A DNA stretch of 64,000 bases from Ephydatia muelleri. Lineage: Eukaryota; Porifera; Demospongiae; Spongillida; Spongillidae. Positions 37,801-55,537 of this stretch are shown here, one piece after another. The translations under genes were made by a program, and so were the position numbers. Below the pieces are notes generated by a model. It searched no databases and was not told the origin of the DNA. It saw only the letters and a list, made by a program, of their open reading frames with translations. The stretch is from contig JABACO010000023.1 of assembly GCA_013339895.1 (NCBI GenBank), positions 4,010,198 through 4,074,197 on the forward strand, in the 5' to 3' direction. Position 1 is the first letter of the stretch; each line of letters opens with the position of its first letter.

Positions 37801-40800
37801 TTGTGTGCAAAAATTTGTTGATCAGTCACAACTCAATGATGCATGCATATACTTGCTGCACTTGTAACCTTATAAGTACATGTACAAAGTAATTATGTTT
37901 CTTCTCACACTGGGTAAAGAACCTCATTATTCAGATGATTTCACTTCACTTCACTAATGCATCACTTCAATACTCCAGGAACAAGAATGCATAGCCCAGA
38001 TCAGGGTAGTATATCATGCCTGTTCACTCCCCCCTTTTGCAAGTTAGCATTACGGGTTGTTGCAACAATAGGCCAGCGGGTTATGATGGACTATCAAAAT
38101 GTGCTTACAACTGGGACCAAACATTTGGGGCTACATGTATGTCAGTATTGCACTTGCATGCATATTTTGATCAACACAATATAACACATAGCACTGCATG
38201 AATGGTGAGGCAGATAATTCTGGTTTTGTGAGCATGCATGTTTATATGCACTTGGCGTTCAAAGATTAATAATTGAAAGTGATTATACACTTCATTTGCG
38301 CTCTTAACATTTGTGGGTCCTGGCAGAGCTTATATTGTGCAGGTTTCAGAAAAATTATTACTGCCAAAACTAAAAATCTTGGTATCCTTAGCCTGATGTT
38401 CAATTGACTCCAGTCATATTATGGATACTTGGACAAAGCATTGTGCAGAGGCTGGTCAGGCTAGAATATGTATTGATTTTAAATATCACCTCTTTCAACA
38501 GTGACAATAACTGGATCAAATCTCTTTGGTTTTGGTAATAACATCTTAAATGTCTCATTCGGTGGTCTACTGGCAGTAATTGATGGACAGACTACACCAA
38601 CAAACAGCTCCATCAGGGTGAGAGTTCAGTCCAACAACAACGCTGTTCCCCAGCAAGTTCCCATAATCATCTTGTCTGACAAACTGGCCATAGTTCAATC
38701 AAGCTTTTACTGGACGTACCAGGTTGAAGGGTCTATCCAGGACACCACTCCATCTGCTCAAGGGCAGCAAGGTACAAAGATTACCATTCTTGGAACCAAC
38801 TTGCTTGGGGGAGGCACAAGTACCCAGCAAGTGTACCTTGATGGTGCCAATGCAACCGTGGTATCGGCAAACTCCACAGCTGTCATGGTTCTTGTTGGCA
38901 GCCTAAACTTCCAAAATGCCTCTTTGTATCCACGTCAGATTTACATTGAATCCAACACAGGAGCAATTGTCAGTGGAGGGGTATTCACACTGCAAGTTCC
39001 TGGAACCATAACAAGTATCAGTCCCACACAAGGCAGATATGGCACATTTGTCACGCTGAGAGGATCCAATCTCATTGGATATGGCAACTCCATCGCCTCT
39101 GTGACAATCGCAGGTGTAAGTGCAACTGCTATTCAGTACAATTCTTCCTGGGCCTTGCTGCGTGCTGGACCCAGTACGGTTGAAGTGAACGGGTCTGTTG
39201 TGATAACAGCGGACACGGGAGCCACCGTGTCATCTAACAGCTCCTTCACATACCAGCCGGCAGGGATGATAAACAGCGTCGTTCCGTCCAATGTTACCGC
39301 ATATACGAGCTTCGTCATCCTCGGAACCAACCTGTTTAACCCTGGGGCGCCAATTTACAATGTGACCATCGGAGGGTCACCTGCCACAGTGACTTTCAAC
39401 AGCCCAACAGCGATAATTGGCACAACGGGACCTGCACCCTCAAATGTATCCGACATGTCCCTCGTGATTAACAGCGTAGATGGCTCCTTTGTAACAGCGA
39501 CATCTTTGTTTACCTACCTCTCCCTGAACATATCCCTGATTGGCACCACCAGTGGGCAGGAAGGAACCATGATCACCATCAGGATTCCCAGCCCCCTGGA
39601 CCCGGCCACGTGCATGGTTACCCTGGGGGGCATCGCTGCCAGCACTGTCAGGTTCAATGCGTCTGCAAAGACTGTCACTGTGGCTGCACCCCGAGCTGCC
39701 AGGCCAGGAATATACTTTGCAGATGTTGCGGTTCAAGGAGGCGGCCTCTCAGTGCTGCTCCCTGGGGGGTTTATGTATCTTCAGGAAGGGGTCATCAACA
39801 CCGTTCAGCCACCGGTGGGTCAGAGTGGGACCGTCATAATCCTCCAGGGGACCAACCTCCTTGGTGGAGGGACCACCATCCGTTCGGCAACTCTGAGCAG
39901 TGTGGAGGTCACGAACAGCGCTGTCACTGTCGGTAGTAACAGCAACAACACCTTTGTGCAGCTCCAACTATCCAACAACCCTTCCAACAGTGGTGTAGTT
40001 GACATCACATTGATAGCTGATACCGGTGCCATTGTTCGAAGGCTGAATGCGTTCACCTACGTCCAGCCAGGATGTATCTTGGCTGTGAGCCCTTCATCTG
40101 GACAGAACGGTACTGTTGTTACCATAAATGGTCTTGGACTCCTACAAGGCTCTGCATTCAATGCAATCAACGTCACCTTGGCTGGCGTATCTGCTTTAAT
40201 AAGTTTGCAAAACGATTCTCAGATAACAGTCCAGGCTAATGCCTCTGCCATTAACACTACGGGCCCAGTTGTCATAACCCTCTCATCTGGAGCCACCATC
40301 TCCACTGCCAACATGACCTTCCAGTACCTGCCGCAAGGGGTCGTGCAGCAAGTTGTCCCTCTCCGTGGAACAGTGGGAACCATCATCAACATCACTGGAA
40401 CTAACCTCCTTGGAGGTGGGTCAAGTGCTTCCGTCCTGCTGGTCGGTTTGATGACACAAGTCATCAATGCATCCATGACACTTGTGACAGCGGTCATACA
40501 GGCTGGCCCAAATGGAACCTACCAATCCAGAACACTCCAGATCACTGCGGACACGAAGGCTTTCCTGCTCACGACACAGTTCCCATGGACCTTCTATCCT
40601 CTGGGCATTATTAGCTCCGTAAGTCCAGCCTCATGGCAGCAGGGCACGTTGGTCACCATCACAGGAACGTCGCTGATAGGCACAGCCAACGCAGTCGCTC
40701 GCTGTGTGTTGGCGGGGGTTGATGCCTCCATAGTTCAGATGTCTAACAGCACTGTCGTGTGCCGGGCTAACGCCAACCCCAGCTCGGGGATCAGCAATGC

Positions 40801-43800
40801 CACAAACAGTTCTCTCGTCGGGCCCGTGCAACTGTACCTTGACACGGGACCAACTATCGTCAGCTCGCTGAACTACTCGTACTATGTTGGGTACATCAGT
40901 GGTATCAATGTGACATCGGGCAACAGCGGCACTTATGTTTGGATCAGTGGGGCTGGCTTTCTCCCCAGTGGCACAACCATATCCAACATCTTCTTTGGAA
41001 GCGTCCCTGTTCTGAGCAACTTCACCATCATCTCAAACAACCTGATCATTGCTCGGGTCGGATATTTCAACAGCTTTGCAAGTGCCTCAAGCAACATCAC
41101 ATCCATGAACAACATCACATCCACCAATGCCACTTCAAACAACACCACTTTCACGAATGGCACGGCTACCAACATCACCTCTACAAACAACAACTCCACC
41201 AACGCCACCTCCGCCAACACCACCACCCCAGCTAACATCCCTACCTTCCCTACAGGAATAAACATCACGTTTACCTCCGGCGCGTACCTGACACTTCCCA
41301 ACGTGTGGACATACACTCCACCGGGACAGGTGTTGGGCATCAGCTCCTCGGTCGGTGTTCCGGGCGACACCATCACCATCACAGGCCAGAACCTCGTCCC
41401 TGCTAACACCACCAGCGTGCAGGTCATGCTGGGACAGTTTCCAGCCTATAGCGCACAGGTGGTAAACACTTCTATGATTACGTTTCGCGTTGGACTATAT
41501 CAGACCCAGCTGAATACAGATATAGGCCAGCTCCTCCTCCAGCCACTCCCCATACAGATCGTAGCATCCAACGGCGCCACAGTAGTGAGCACAAACACAA
41601 CCTTCGCCTTCAACCAAACTGGCAGGATTGACAGCGTGTCACCAATGGCAGGAGGGAATGGATCCACTGTAGTCATCACAGGTGCCTTCCTGCTCGGGGG
41701 CAATGGTGTCACTTCAGTCACACTGGCCGGGATAAATGCCACTGTCATCAGTGCATCGGAGAGCACCATCGTTGTCGTGGCGGGGCAATCCCCTAATAAA
41801 TCGGAAGGCGTGGTCGTTGAATCCGGGGGGCAGCGCCTCACGGGAGTGGTCGGCAATGTGTGGACCTACCTCCCTCCCCTGACGGCCTCTCAGGTGAATC
41901 CCCTTTCCGGCCAGAATGGCACTACGGTCAACATCACGCTCTCATCCATCCCACCCCAGTACACCGTGCAACGGGTGTACCTGGCGGGGGTACAGGCAGC
42001 CATACAAAACATAAGCACGCCCTCCCAGGTGATTGTCCGTGCTGGTCGCCCCTCCCAGAGTGTGAGCGGTGACGTGGTGATACAGTTCAATGGCAACGCT
42101 AGTCTGACCCTGTACGGAGCGTGGACGTACTCCCCACCAGTGGTCATCTTTTCCCTCCAGACTCCTGTGAAGTACTACAACCTCTCGATACCAGCAGGGT
42201 ACTATAACACTTCAGGGTCCTACAATGCATCAGGGACCAACGGCACACAGGGGACCAATAGCACAGTTGGAACACTAGGATACTACGACTCACCTATACC
42301 AGTAGGGTACAACAACACGTTCCTGAACATATCTGGCAGTGGTTTTCAAGGGGGACCGGGGGTGACAGTGGTGAGCGTCACCCTCGCCGGCATTCGCACA
42401 GACATACTCTCTCAGTCGGACACCAGCCTGTCCTTGGTTATATCCCAGTTTGTCAACTCGACTGCACGGAACATCACAGGCCCCATTGTGATCGTCTCCA
42501 GCCAGGATGCCACTTACAACTCGTCCGTGCTCTTCACGTACCTGCAAGTGCAAGCGCTGGCATCCTCGGTCACTCCCAACTCGGGCCAGATGGGGACAGT
42601 GGTCAACATCACTGGCAGTGGGCTTCTGGCGGGTGGCACAGGTATCGCCCAGTTCCTCCTTGCCGGGTATGCGGCCAACGTGACCAGCATGTCGGACCAG
42701 CAGATCACGATCGTGGCCTCCAACCCTCCCAACCAGACAAACACGAGTGACATTATGTACAGGGTTAACACGGGGGCCATCGTCACCATCCCACGTGCCT
42801 GGTGGTACCAGACCCCTGGAGTAATTCAGCAGGTCAGCCCTCTCACGGGAAGCTACGGCACCACCATCACCATCACAGGAACAGGATTACTGGGGGGAGG
42901 CACGAGTGTGTACTCCGTCTCGCTGGCCTCCATCCCTATTGCGGCGGTGCGCTACAGCAGCGACAGCTTCGTCCAGGTGGTGGCGGGAGACGGTCCAGTC
43001 GGGAAGTCGGGGAGCATCAGCATCGTTTCAAACACCGGTTCAACCGTGGTGTCGTCCATCCCCTTCTACTACAATCCCCGGGGTAATGTGGTGTCCATAA
43101 ACCCGAGCTCAGGGCAGTACGGGACCACGGTAACAATCATGGGGACTTCTCTTTATCAAGGGACATTGGGTGGAGTCACTTTAGCGGGAGTCAGTGCGAC
43201 CATCCTTCCAGGCTATAGCCCCAGCCTGATAATTGTGACTGCCAGCAGGCCGCCTGCTTCAAGGTCTTACCGAGGGGACGTTATCATTGTTTCGACGGAC
43301 GGAACGACCACAAACTCCTCCAATGCCATGCCAGCACAACAGTTCAACTATACGCAAGAGGGCACCATCACCTTAGTGAGCCCAAACAAAGGACAGTACG
43401 GCACACGGGTTGCCATCTCTGGCCTGGGTCTCCTAGGTGGAGGTAGTAACCTAACCTCTGTACTTCTAGGTGGTGTGCCTGCGTATGTGACAAGCGTCTC
43501 TGACACGCTTGTCACCGTGAATGTCATCAACTTGTCCCTCCCTCCTTCCACCGGCGATGTCGTCCTGATCTCCAACACAGGTGCCACCGTTGTCATGGTA
43601 AACGGCTGGACCTATGTACCCCCAGGAAACGTGACCAGCCTGTCCCCTCTGATGGGACAATACGGTACCTACCTCAACATTACAGGTGTGTACCTGATGG
43701 CTGGTGGGAACACGACAAGTCAAGTCTTGATTGGGAACGTGCCAGCCACCATACTGAGCTACAATGACACGCTAGTGCGCGTGCGGGCCGGTTCACTCCT

Positions 43801-46800
43801 AGCACCGGGACAGGTGTTCAATAGCACTGTGACACTCATCTCCATAGACGGTGGAATTGTCAATTCGACACAGGTGTGGAGCTATATACCAGGAGCCAAC
43901 ATCACGTCAATCTTCCCCCCGTACGGTCTACCTGGGCAAAACGTCACAATCGTCGGGTCTCAGTTGCTAGGAGGTGGGAGCGCAATAAGGCAGGTGACAG
44001 TGGTCGGCATTAACGCCACAAACATACAATCCAGCAACACTCAGGTCAACTTCTCCGTTGGTCCCAACGGTGATGGGCAGAGCAAGAGTGGGTCCATCGT
44101 CCTGATATCTGACACCGGAGCAATCACGACCGTACCTTACGCTTGGTCCTACAATAGGACTTGCCTTCCCGGCACGTTTCTGAACGGCTCCAACAACTGC
44201 GCGGCGTGCCACGTGGAGTGCAGCGAGTGCACAGGACCGTCCATCACCCAATGCCTCGACTGTAAAAACTACAAGCTTCCGTTGTCCAACGGCGCTATCA
44301 TGTGTGTGAGCAAGTGCCCGAGCCTCGCGACCTACGGCAACCTATGCGTGGATACCTGTGCATCGTACCAGTACATGGGCACGAGCTCTATACGTAATGC
44401 CTCCTTCTGCTTCAACTGCAGCTCGACCTGCAGCATCTATCTGGGGTGCACTGGACCCTACTCCTACCAGTGTATGACCTGTTCGGTTACGAGCTACAAG
44501 ACTGCCGATGGAATGTGTGCACCGTGTGATACCCACTGCAACCTGGAGACCGGCTGCAAAGGACCCGCAGCGTCAGACTGCTACGAGTGCAGAAACTCGT
44601 CGTTCTTGTTCAACCGCACTTGCGTCGACAACTGCCCCTCCACCACGTACTTGCTTGACGATGCGACGTGCGATAATTGCAGCCGGTTGTGCGGAGTGCG
44701 CCAGTGCTACGGACCCTTGCCAGAGGACTGCGTCCCTTGCCCTACCAAAATGTACCCTGACGGCAGTGGCATCTGCCAACCGTGCAACGAACTTTGCAGC
44801 GCAAGTGGGTGCTACGGCCCGTCGTCGTCAAATTGCTACAACTGCACCGACGGGGTTTTATCATATAACGGCGAGTGCAAAAGCAATGGCTGTCCCACCA
44901 ATACCTACGTAAGTGGCGGCTTCTGCCTGCCGTGCCACGCGGCGTGCGGGTCAAACGGGTGCAAGGGGCCGTACGTCACGGACTGCAACCCGAACACAGA
45001 CCCGTTTCAAGCAGGCAGTGGAACTGTTGGAATCACGGTGGTGATCATACTGGTGCTTGCTTTGGTGCTTGCTGTTCTGCTGATCGTGATGGTTTTCTTC
45101 ACTACCGCGAGGAAGAAGCAACGTTATGAGGTGGGTGGCCTCGAAATGGAAAATGTCTCCTACAAAGACAAAGAAACACCTCCAGGGGACATCATACTTG
45201 AAGGTAAGCCGGGTACCGCTGGCATTCAGCAGGAATCTGCCATGGACACAGCTGACACTAATTCAGTGCCAAATCTGGATGGAGAGCTTTACACAGGCCT
45301 GGGACTTGACGAAGAGGATGTTGTTCCTGAAAAGCAGACCGACATGTCACTAGACATCACTCTGCCAAAGGCCAGCAAGCCAGTGATGGATACTCCTGTC
45401 ATGCACGCAGAGCCTGAGGAAGTGCTTGGACCAGATGGAGAGCTTTACACTGACATGCATAGTGCAGAGCTAAACGTAGCTGAGGTTCTAAAGGCGTCAG
45501 AGGTGAAGAATGGACAAGACTTTGAAATGGCAGCTATAACCAGTAACAGACCCTACAACACAAACCAACTGGTGACTTCCAAAATTAGTGCTGCCGAGGC
45601 TGCAGCCACAGCTGATGTTGGCGTAGTACCATTACGTCCACCGAAATCACAGGCCCAATCAAAGCCAGCTGAACCATTGTCGGATAATCGCAAATCTGCA
45701 GTGGAGACATCAAAGGCAGCTGTGGTGCCACTAGTGGAAAAACGTAAGTCAGTGGAGACACCAAAGGCAACTGCAGAGCCACTAGCAGATAAGCGCAAAT
45801 CTGCAGAGATTACAGCACCACCTGTTGAAACAACTACAGATAGACGCAAATCCACTGAAATTAAAAAGCCATTGGAACAGAGAAAGTCAATGATCTCTAT
45901 TCCAGAGGACAAGCCAGTAGAAACTGTGAAGCCACCTGAAAGACCTTCAGACAAGCGAAAGCCTTCAGCATCCCTTCCCAAAGACAAGCCTCCTCCACCT
46001 CTGCCAGCTGATGAAGAACCCATTCTCCCTGCTGTACCTGAACTTGAACTTTACACCGATATGGAAATCAAATCAGAACCCCAGGAGGTCTACATTGACC
46101 CCCAGCAGGGACAGGAGGAGTATACTGACATGGCCACAGCTAGCAAAAGCATTGAACAGGAACAGTATGAGGAGACAGCGCCGTTCCAATCGCCACAGGA
46201 GCGGCCAACCACCAGCGCCAAAACAGAGGAAGTTCCATCACAGCAGTCCCCACCTGAAGACGTCTCACACATGCCGGCAGAGGATATGTATGAGGACACA
46301 GATGTGGCAGTGGAGTTGGCACAGGAGTACATCAAAAAGCAGGACTCGACCGCCTCCATGCAGAGGAACTCACTCCAGTTACAACCAAATGTAGAGAAAG
46401 TCCCTGAGTTACCTTCAAGGACAGCCACTGACAACGCTGCCCCGGCCCTGCCCTCCAGGCCCTCCTCATCACTATTGCCTCCAAAGGCGACGGACAAAGG
46501 TCCAGTGCTGCCATCCAGGCCATCAGATGCTCCAGCCTTACCTCCTGCAAGACCCAGGAAGTCTATCGACACTCCTCTTCCTTCGGCACCTGCAAAGCCG
46601 TCTCCACAACCGACAACCCCACCACCCACACAGCCTGAAGAGACGTACGAATCAGCAGCTCCACACGAGGAGGAAGAGTGCTTGTACGAGCCCATCCCTG
46701 GAGCTAGTAGGACTGAAGAATCAGACTCCCCACCCCCTGTTGTCAAACCGCAACCTGCTTCTAGGAAAGCCTCAACGGACAAAGATGTTAAGGCATCGAA

Positions 46801-46816
46801 GCCAAAGAAGAAATGA
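34860..46816 (+). CDS. Giant IPT/TIG plus furin-like transmembrane receptor, copy A
   Basis: Exons 34860-35196, 35269-36717 and 38502-46816 join in phase 1 (donors gtaagt and gtgagt; acceptors ctcag and aacag) to give 3,366 aa. Residues 1-24 are a signal peptide (MERIVATLLLLCIW...). About 24 IPT/TIG-like repeats follow (pattern I..VsP..GQ.GT.vtI.GtnLLGGG), with many N-glycosylation sequons. Residues ~1459-1510 form an Asn/Thr-rich stretch of successive sequons. Residues ~2482-2767 are furin-like cysteine modules (C..CH..C..C.GP....C..C). A transmembrane helix lies at ~2768-2797. The ~570-aa tail has YTDM at Y2911, Y3113 and Y3136 (YxxM, a p85 SH2-binding type), six RKS/RKP repeats (~2985-3092) and LPSRPS/PPARP proline motifs, but no kinase. 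IPT domains occur in Met and plexins; an adhesion or recognition role is inferred. Intron 2 (1,784 bp) has no recognised gene. Confidence 0.9.
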
Positions 46817-47202
46817 CACTGTCGTAGAGCATGTCACTTATTTTATGTGCATGTATGTATTGCGCTTTGACTGTGTGGTGTTGTCGTTATAGCTTAGTGT
46901 CACTAGGGGTAATGTTTTGATGTAAGTTCATTTCAAGTAATATGATTCCGTTTTGGAAGGATTTATTCATGCTTCGAGGATACCTATTGTGCCGTACCGG
47001 ATACTGCCCTGCGTGAGGTGGTTTTAACAGCAGTGAAGGATGAATTTGTGGTGCATGGATCGTTTTATCAGAGATACTATAATTTATATTGAATAATAGT
47101 ATAACCCTGGATTTATTGGTCCTGCTTCAAATGCATGAAACTGAATGAGTTACACATTGTCAAAGAGACAAAAGAAATTAAGAACCAAGCAGACATTTTA
47201 AG
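46817..47202. other. Convergent 3' UTR region
   Basis: 386 bp separate the receptor stop from the stop of the minus-strand MGCAAS gene. No other element is seen. Confidence 0.5.
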
Positions 47203-48495
47203 TTATGAAACTTCGGCTGTGCTAGTGATTGTGCTACTGCTAGCACTCGAAGTCACATGCTTGTGATTGCTTCGATTCCTATGCCTCTTTTTTCTGTGGA
47301 TCTGAACTGCTTCCGACACCATGACAGCGTGTTGCGGGGCGACTTGAGATGCGGCGATGAATTGCCCAGTCGACAGAAGGTGCATTTCCTCGTCTTCGGA
47401 GAGAGGGGATGGGCGTGGCTGGAAGGAGTCCGCGCTTGATGGCGGAGGGTGCATTTCGCTTTCTGGGGAAGGGAACGAGCGAGGCTGAAAGGATTCGGCA
47501 TCTTGCGATTGATAGTGCATTTCATCTTCGATAGAAATGGATGGGCGTAGCTGAAGGGATTCTTGCGGCATTTCGTTTTCTAAGGAAGGGGATGGGCGTG
47601 GCTGAAAGAATTCCGCAACTTGCGATTGAGTGCGCATTTCGTCCTCGAAGGAAGCGGGCGGGAGCGTCCGAAGGGAGTCCGCCTCTAGCGACAGAGAGTG
47701 CATTTCGTCCTCAAGCGACGAGGGTTGGGGGTGTGACTGAAGGGATTCCGCAACGGGGAAATCGCCTCGTTGCATTGCCTGCAGCTGCCTCTCCTCCATC
47801 GAGGCTCGTCGGATGAATGGTGAAGCAGCAAATGGCGGGAGGGAAGGGTGCCTGGTGCGAGCTTGCCGCGGAAGGCGCGGGTTGAGGGCGGTAAGAGGCT
47901 GCGGAGAAAGGTTTTGAACAGCTACGGCGCTGCCCACGCTCCTGCTCCTTCTCGGGGCAGAGGACGTTTCTTCATTTTCCATTAGGCCCGTCCGCAAGCT
48001 TGGATGCGGGTTGTGAAAGCCAAGGTCCCCGCCCACCACGCGCGGGGGCAGACTGCAGCCGATTGGAGAATTCGCCCTCGTTTCGAGTACACCGCCAATG
48101 GACACTGTCGTGGCGTCGAGGACGGACCCTCCGCCCCCGCTGTAACTGGAACCTGCACCTATGCTGACACTGAGAGAGTCATCCATCTTCAATGGACTGA
48201 AGCGAGCCAGCGTGGTGTGCCCATAAGGAGCCACTTCGGTGTAAGAAGGGGGAGGCGAAGTATAATCGCAGAAAGCATAAGGAGGTCGAGGGTTCGTCCA
48301 GCCCCAGTTACCATCTGCGGGAGCATTCGGATGGAGGGGCACTGTGGGATATATATAATATAAATAATAGACGCAAGTACATATATGGCGGCTTCTAGAT
48401 TTGTGCACTTGCATGGGGGAAAAATAGCACTTACTTGAGTCAGTGGGATTGAGGAAGAGACCGAGACGTCTCGAGTTTGATGCTGCGCACCCCAT
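47203..48495 (-). CDS. N-myristoylated PPxY protein with tandem DEMH repeats
   Basis: Exons 48495-48435 and 48341-47203 join in phase 1 (donor gtaagt, acceptor ccacag; 93-bp intron), giving 399 aa. The start MGCAASNSRRLG has Gly2 and Cys3, the dual acylation signal for N-myristoylation and palmitoylation, so the protein should sit on the inner face of a membrane. TSPPPSYTEV contains a PPxY motif that binds WW domains, as in Nedd4-type ubiquitin ligases. From about residue 240 there are six to seven imperfect repeats of the form AESFQPRPSPSxEDEMHxxS. A basic patch (HRKKRHRNRSNHKH) and a Ser/Thr-rich end follow. No known family is recognised; an adaptor function is inferred. It shares a 144-bp head-to-head region with NAGPA. 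Confidence 0.75.
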   Translation of the reverse strand: MGCAASNSRRLGLFLNPTDSSKCYFSPMQVHKSRSRHICTCVYYLYYIYPTVPLHPNAPADGNWGWTNPRPPYAFCDYTSPPPSYTEVAPYGHTTLARFSPLKMDDSLSVSIGAGSSYSGGGGSVLDATTVSIGGVLETRANSPIGCSLPPRVVGGDLGFHNPHPSLRTGLMENEETSSAPRRSRSVGSAVAVQNLSPQPLTALNPRLPRQARTRHPSLPPFAASPFIRRASMEERQLQAMQRGDFPVAESLQSHPQPSSLEDEMHSLSLEADSLRTLPPASFEDEMRTQSQVAEFFQPRPSPSLENEMPQESLQLRPSISIEDEMHYQSQDAESFQPRSFPSPESEMHPPPSSADSFQPRPSPLSEDEEMHLLSTGQFIAASQVAPQHAVMVSEAVQIHRKKRHRNRSNHKHVTSSASSSTITSTAEVS

Positions 48496-48639
48496 AGTTT
48501 GTTTACGTGTTGGCGCATTGCGCGCGCTAACATCTGATGGAGCTACCGGCCGGTCGTACCGATAAAATAATATTAATATTATTGGTCATTACCCAAATAT
48601 ATAGTATGCAAAAGCATTTATTAAAATACGGGATAGAAC
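48496..48639. promoter_or_regulatory. Bidirectional promoter, PPxY protein / NAGPA
   Basis: 144 bp separate the divergent start codons at 48495 and 48640. It includes an AT-rich core (aataatattaatattattgg) and the sequence tacgggatagaac just before the NAGPA start. Confidence 0.5.
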
Positions 48640-50899
<2,260 letters not shown>

Positions 50900-51818
50900 C
50901 AAACACAACTTTTTATATGTCTTGTGCTTCTCTCCTGTCCAAAATCAAGTGTAAACTTATATGAGAAAGCTGCTGATGCAGGTCTGTCTGCATCTGTGAG
51001 ACCACGTTTTACAAAATTAAATACTGCTGTTATAAATGTGCCACACAATAGCAATTAACCCAGAGGTGTCAGTGAAAGAAACTTCAATAATAAATTTTTA
51101 AAATGCATATGAAACAAAAACAAAAAAAAACCTGCCACAAAAGAATTACAAGACAACAACAAAAATATGTTTGCCTGAAATGAATGCAACGATTGCGAAT
51201 GTAACTAAATTCATTCATCAGCAACTGTATTATGACATAAATTACATCTGTCAGAAAATGATAACCCTCATATCAGTCCCAGGTCTCCATTTTTCAGCTG
51301 CCTCATAAGCACAAGTTTGTGAGACTCATAATAGCAAAAAGCCACCATTTGCTTTATGGCCTAAATGAAACTACAAAAGGTATGGACAGGACGTCACACT
51401 AGTCGTCGTTCCCAGACTCACGTAAGATTTTGTGCGATGCTTACTTGAGTCTGGGAACGAGACTATTGCACACCTGGTCATTTCTTCCTCTACTGTTAGC
51501 AGAAGCGTACGTAGTCTACAACATGAATGTCAAACAAAGCCTTGGTCTGTGACTACCACACTTATTTTTAGTACAACATAATAATAAACGTATACATGTA
51601 CACCAAATTGTAGACTACAACAGCAAATGAAGGTGGGTTGTGTTCGTAACGCGATGGGTCTACGACAAATGCAGGACGAAGAGAAGCATACAGACGCAAG
51701 AGTCTCGACGCCTAGCATCAATCTTCCACCCACCCACCTCCCTTCCCCTACCCTATGGTCCGTTTTACACAAGAACAAATGCATAAAATACATAATGTTG
51801 CACACACACACACAAGGA
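50900..51818. other. Convergent spacer with hairpin element
   Basis: 3' UTRs of NAGPA and taxilin plus an AT-rich spacer; an aataaa-type signal lies at about 51089. It contains the hairpin at 51401-51464. Confidence 0.5.
51401..51464. repeat. Hairpin (MITE-like) element
   Basis: Arms agtcgtcgttcccagactca and tgagtctgggaacgagact pair over about 24 bp with a short loop. A related ggtctgggtacgagactacc occurs at 21721-21740. Confidence 0.6.
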
Positions 51819-55032
<3,214 letters not shown>

Positions 55033-55523
55033 CTACAGCAACACAATCGAGTAAACAATTTCTGCAGCTGAAAGCCTAAATACAGCGCCACGTTCAAGTT
55101 TATAAGACCAAACGGAACAAACTAGAGCAAAAATTTGCCCGAACTTTACAAATACGGTAGAGCCATATTACACAATCCGAGTTACGTAATACATAAAGTG
55201 GGCGTCGGCTCAGTAAATGTGATGGAGCGTATTGTAGCTACGTTGCTGCTGTTGTGTATATGGTTTTTGTGCTTAGCGCAAGTCCTCAGCCAAGCACCAT
55301 GCCCTACAGCTAACCCTATCTTCCCTCCGTCTGGTCTCGCGAGTACGAACTACACGATTTCGGGTTCGTTTCTGAATGGCACGTCAATATCGACGACAAA
55401 TGTGCTATATACCATCACAATACTTTCCAATACTTCCAACTCCACCAAGTTCACTATCGTCGGAGATCCTGATGGTGTGACAAGATTGCAAATCACGCTT
55501 ACTCCCGCATTAAATTTCAATTG

Positions 55524-55537
55524 TAGCAGCATAAGTC
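55524..55537 (+). repeat. Left target-site duplication
   Basis: TAGCAGCATAAGTC, ending the left part of receptor copy B exon 1. The same 14 bp occur once in copy A (35163-35176). Confidence 0.85.
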
